From assembly GCA_905216025.1 (NCBI GenBank), contig CAJMSE010000002.1:1-64000 (forward strand): a stretch of 64,000 nucleotides of DNA. The letters are read 5' to 3'. Of the stretch, positions 61,023 to 64,000 are shown piece by piece. Positions within the stretch are counted from its first letter, which is position 1. Each line of letters opens with the position of its first letter. The position numbers and the translations under genes were made by a program. Under the pieces are notes generated by a model. The model was not told where the DNA came from and ran no database searches. It was given only the letters and a program-made list of their open reading frames with translations. This stretch comes from an uncultured bacterium. GTDB lineage: Bacteria; Bacteroidota; Bacteroidia; Bacteroidales; Bacteroidaceae.

Positions 61023-61053
61023 TTGCAAGGCTGATGGAAATTTAGTAATTTTG
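61023..61053 (+). promoter_or_regulatory. Consensus promoter of pheT
   Basis: TTG (61023-61025), 20-nt spacer, TAATTTTG (61046-61053), 40 nt before the ATG. Confidence 0.65.
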
Positions 61054-61092
61054 CACAACATTTTATACGTATAACAATATATTATCATTATA

Positions 61093-63555
61093 ATGAATAT
61101 TTCCTATAAATGGCTTAAGGAATACGTCGACTTCGACCTCACACCGCAGGAGGTGTGCGATGCTCTCACGTCGACGGGCCTTGAGGTCGGAGCGCTTGAG
61201 GAAGTGCAGACGATAAGGGGCGGACTGAAAGGACTTTATGTCGGAAAGGTGCTTACGTGCGATGTGCATCCCAACTCCGACCATCTTCATGTGACAACGG
61301 TTGACCTCGGGCGCGAGACGCCTTCGCAGATAGTGTGCGGAGCGCCAAACGTGGCTGCCGGACAGAAGGTCATTGTGGCAGACCTCGGCTGCGTGCTGTA
61401 CGACGGCGACAGCGAGTTTGTCATCAAGAAATCGAAGCTCCGCGGCGTCGACAGCTTCGGAATGATATGCGCCGAAGACGAGATAGGGGTGGGGACGAGC
61501 CACGACGGCATCATCGTGCTGCCCGAAGACGCATGCGTCGGAATGCCTGCGGCAGAATATTACAACCTTGAGAGCGACTGGCTGATAGAGGTGGACATCA
61601 CCGCCAACCGTGCCGACGCACTATCGCACTGGGGCGTTGCCCGCGACCTCTACGCATGGCTCCGCAGCAACGGATATGAGACGAGCCTTCACCGGCCCGA
61701 CTGCTCGGCTTTCACGGTGGACAACAACAACCTCCAGATAGACGTGCAGATAGACAATGCAGAGGCCTGCCGCCGCTATGCCTGCATCAGCATAACAGGC
61801 TGTGAGGTAAAGGAAAGCCCCGAATGGCTGCAAAACAAGTTGAAGGTGATAGGCCTGCGCCCGATAAACAACATCGTGGACATCACCAACTACATAATGA
61901 TGGCATACGGCCAGCCCATGCACAGCTTCGATGCAGACATGGTGACGGGCCACAAGATTGTGGTGCGCACACAGCCGGAGGGCACTAAGTTCGTCACCCT
62001 CGACGGTGAGGAGCATACCCTCGGCGAGCACGACCTGAGCATCTGCAATGCAGAGAAGCCGATGTGCATCGCCGGAATATTCGGCGGTAAGGGCAGCGGT
62101 ACATACGAGACTACGCGTAACGTGGTGCTCGAGAGCGCCTACTTCCACCCGACGTGGATACGCAAGAGCGCGCGCCGCCACGGCCTCAGCACGGACGCTT
62201 CGTTCCGTTTTGAGCGCGGAATAGATCCAAATGGACTGATATATGCACTCAAGCAGGCGGCCGTGATGTGCCGCGAACTTGCCGGAGGAAAGGTGTCTAT
62301 GGAGATTAAGGATGTATATCCCAATCCGATTGAGAACCCCAAGGTAAGACTTGACTATGCGTATGTGAACACACTGATAGGCAAGGATATACCGGCAGAT
62401 AAGGTGCTGTCTATATGCGAGAGTCTGGAGATGAAGATACTCGGTGCCGATGCCGCTGGTCTCGACCTTGAGATACCGGCATACAGGGTCGACGTGCAGC
62501 GCCCGTGCGACGTTGTCGAGGATATCCTGCGCATCTACGGATACAACAACGTGGAGATTCCGACACAGCTGAAGAGCTGTCTCGTGGTCAAGGGAGAGGA
62601 AGACCGCAAGCACCGTCTTGCCGACCTGGTCAGCGAACAGCTTGTGGGTTGCGGCTTCAACGAGATACTGAACAACTCTCTTACCAAGGGCGCCTATTAC
62701 GTGGAAGATTACGGATATGCACCGGACGAGTGCGTGAAGATAATGAATCCGCTGAGTTCCGACCTCAACGTGATGCGCCGCACGCTCCTCTTCGGGGGCT
62801 TGGAGAGCCTTGAGCATAACATTAAGCGCCGCAATGCAAACCTTAAGTTCTTCGAGTTCGGAAACGTATACCGCTACAGTCCGGACCGCAAGAATGCGGA
62901 AAACCCTGTCGCAGCATACAGCGAGAGCCACCATCTGGCACTCTGGGTGACGGGAAAGAGGGTCGAAGGAAGCTGGGCTCACCAGAACGAGGAGACGAGC
63001 TTCTTCGAACTTGAGGCATACGTGGCGAACATTCTGAGGCGTATCGGTCTTCAGGAGGGTATGGCCGTGCGCAAGAAGAGCGACTGCCGCATATTCTCGG
63101 CGGGTATCCGTATGGAGAACCGCGGTGGCAAGGTGCTGCTCGAGATGGGCATCCTTTCGAAGAAACTGCTTAAGGCGATGGACATAGACGCCCCCGTTTA
63201 CTATGCCGAACTGAACTGGGATGCGCTGATGAAGGCCACCGCAAAGAACAAGGTATTATATAAAGAGGTGTGCAAGTATCCGGCCGTCAGCCGCGACCTG
63301 GCCCTCCTGATAGACAATACGGTTGAGTTTGCCCAGATTGTGGATATTGCACGGCAGACCGAGAAGAAACTCCTCAAGAACGTGGAGCTGTTCGACGTGT
63401 ACGAAGGCAAGAACCTTCCGGAGGGCAAGAAGAGCTATGCCGTCAACTTCATACTTCAGGATGAGACTAAGACGCTCAACGACAAGCAGATTGATGGCAT
63501 AATGAATAAGCTGATAACAAATTTAAAGAATAAACTTGGAGCAGAGCTCCGTTAA
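61093..63555 (+). CDS. pheT: Phenylalanine-tRNA ligase beta subunit
   Basis: An 820-aa subunit that with PheS charges tRNA-Phe. N-terminal MNISYKWLKEYVDFDLTP, an EMAP/OB tRNA-binding domain (~40-155, VGKVLTCDVHPNSDHLHV), B3/B4 domain (~210-390, INNIVDITNYIMMAYGQPMH), B5 domain (~400-480), the catalytic-like core (LRRT-type VMRRTLLFGGLESL) and the C-terminal ferredoxin-fold anticodon-binding domain (YKEVCKYPAVSRDLALL to the end). Length typical. No pheS in the window. The yebC-like gene follows after 10 nt. Confidence 0.95.
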   Translation: MNISYKWLKEYVDFDLTPQEVCDALTSTGLEVGALEEVQTIRGGLKGLYVGKVLTCDVHPNSDHLHVTTVDLGRETPSQIVCGAPNVAAGQKVIVADLGCVLYDGDSEFVIKKSKLRGVDSFGMICAEDEIGVGTSHDGIIVLPEDACVGMPAAEYYNLESDWLIEVDITANRADALSHWGVARDLYAWLRSNGYETSLHRPDCSAFTVDNNNLQIDVQIDNAEACRRYACISITGCEVKESPEWLQNKLKVIGLRPINNIVDITNYIMMAYGQPMHSFDADMVTGHKIVVRTQPEGTKFVTLDGEEHTLGEHDLSICNAEKPMCIAGIFGGKGSGTYETTRNVVLESAYFHPTWIRKSARRHGLSTDASFRFERGIDPNGLIYALKQAAVMCRELAGGKVSMEIKDVYPNPIENPKVRLDYAYVNTLIGKDIPADKVLSICESLEMKILGADAAGLDLEIPAYRVDVQRPCDVVEDILRIYGYNNVEIPTQLKSCLVVKGEEDRKHRLADLVSEQLVGCGFNEILNNSLTKGAYYVEDYGYAPDECVKIMNPLSSDLNVMRRTLLFGGLESLEHNIKRRNANLKFFEFGNVYRYSPDRKNAENPVAAYSESHHLALWVTGKRVEGSWAHQNEETSFFELEAYVANILRRIGLQEGMAVRKKSDCRIFSAGIRMENRGGKVLLEMGILSKKLLKAMDIDAPVYYAELNWDALMKATAKNKVLYKEVCKYPAVSRDLALLIDNTVEFAQIVDIARQTEKKLLKNVELFDVYEGKNLPEGKKSYAVNFILQDETKTLNDKQIDGIMNKLITNLKNKLGAELR

Positions 63556-63565
63556 AACAAATCCA

Positions 63566-64000
63566 ATGGGAAGAGCATTTGAATATCGTAAAGCAGCAAA
63601 GCTGAAGAGATGGGGGCACATGGCCCGCACATTCACAAAGATTGGTAAGCAGATAGCCATTGCCGTGAAGGCAGGAGGTCCGGAACCGGAGAATAATCCC
63701 TCTCTGCGTGCCATCATAGCAAACGCAAAGCGTGAGAACATGCCTAAGGACAATATTGAGCGTGCCATCAAGAACGCGATGGGTAAGGATCAGAGCGAAT
63801 ACAAGGAAGTGACCTACGAGGGATACGGCCCTCACGGAATAGCTGTCTTTGTGGAGACTCTGACCGACAACACCACGCGTACTGTGGGAGACGTACGCTC
63901 GGTGTTCAACAAGTTCAACGGAAACCTCGGAACCCAGGGCAGCCTCTCATTCCTTTTCGACCATAAATGCGTGTTCACCTTCAAGAAAAAGGATGGCCTC
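63566..64000 (+). CDS. YebC/PmpR-family protein, 3' end outside the window
   Basis: The first 145 residues of a YebC-like protein: MGRAFEYRKAAKLKRWGHMA, GPEPENNPSLRAIIANAKRENMP, ERAIKNAMGK, YEGYGPHGIAVFVE and TDNTTRTVGDVRSVFNK. The family is ~240 aa; members act as DNA-binding regulators or, as shown more recently for some, translation factors relieving ribosome stalling. The reading frame is open to the last base of the window. Confidence 0.92.
   Translation, partial: MGRAFEYRKAAKLKRWGHMARTFTKIGKQIAIAVKAGGPEPENNPSLRAIIANAKRENMPKDNIERAIKNAMGKDQSEYKEVTYEGYGPHGIAVFVETLTDNTTRTVGDVRSVFNKFNGNLGTQGSLSFLFDHKCVFTFKKKDGL

Overview
The window looks like a piece of a Bacteroidales chromosome, most likely Prevotellaceae. 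The evidence is indirect. Promoters repeatedly fit the Bacteroidetes sigma consensus (TTG/TTTG, 19-20 nt, TAnnTTTG). The rpoD product is short and lacks region 1.1. There is an outer-membrane beta-barrel protein with a carboxypeptidase-like N-terminal domain, secreted proteins with type IX-like C-terminal tails, a long PPi-dependent phosphofructokinase, and a threonine operon with an ApgM-type mutase where homoserine kinase would be expected. No phage, conjugative element, CRISPR array or intact transposase gene is visible.

Layout. 1-7056: a hexuronate/ketodeoxygluconate locus with two divergent arms. The minus arm carries a LacI-type regulator, altronate dehydratase, an NhaC-type carrier and a nucleotidyltransferase-fold protein. 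The plus arm carries KDG kinase and KDPG aldolase. 7061-11887: a very large tandem histidine-kinase-like membrane protein, its response regulator and a small AbgT-like membrane protein. 11888-17351: a short promoter/hairpin transcript, a divergent UDP-GlcNAc 2-epimerase homologue, a GH2 beta-galactosidase and a polyprenyl-phosphate sugar transferase. 17419-18687: tRNA-Arg, a DUF2442 protein and a block of repeats. 18688-28645: an outer-membrane barrel protein, then a minus-strand operon (small protein, acyltransferase, amidase-like secreted enzyme, small protein, YgiQ radical SAM, PP2C-like phosphatase). 28849-35125: PPi-phosphofructokinase, GH25 lysozyme, PrmA, a Trp/Tyr-rich secreted protein and a FadL-like porin. 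35227-38261: a minus-strand run from rpoD through a secreted protein, an HprK-like kinase, an S24/S26 peptidase and a PqqD/RRE protein. 38422-41883: HtrA, RNase P RNA and a YihY/BrkB membrane protein. 42208-50094: a giant FG-GAP repeat protein and a two-component pair. 50329-55374: thrA-apgM-thrC. 55692-64000: a secreted putative metallopeptidase, a 475-bp inverted-repeat element, a flavoprotein, pheT and the start of a yebC-like gene.

Points of most interest: the tandem kinase whose two halves have complementary losses (ATPase without H-box His, then His with degenerate ATPase), and whose signal-peptide codons coincide with an intrinsic terminator; the RRE/kinase/peptidase set that appears co-transcribed with rpoD; a three-copy intergenic repeat family built on TCAAAAGTGTTTTTGA units; a 475-bp MITE-like element; an amidase fold interrupted by a golvesin-like domain; and an epimerase homologue that has lost three of the four usual catalytic residues. 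All calls come from reading the sequence alone. Family names are pattern recognition, not search results.
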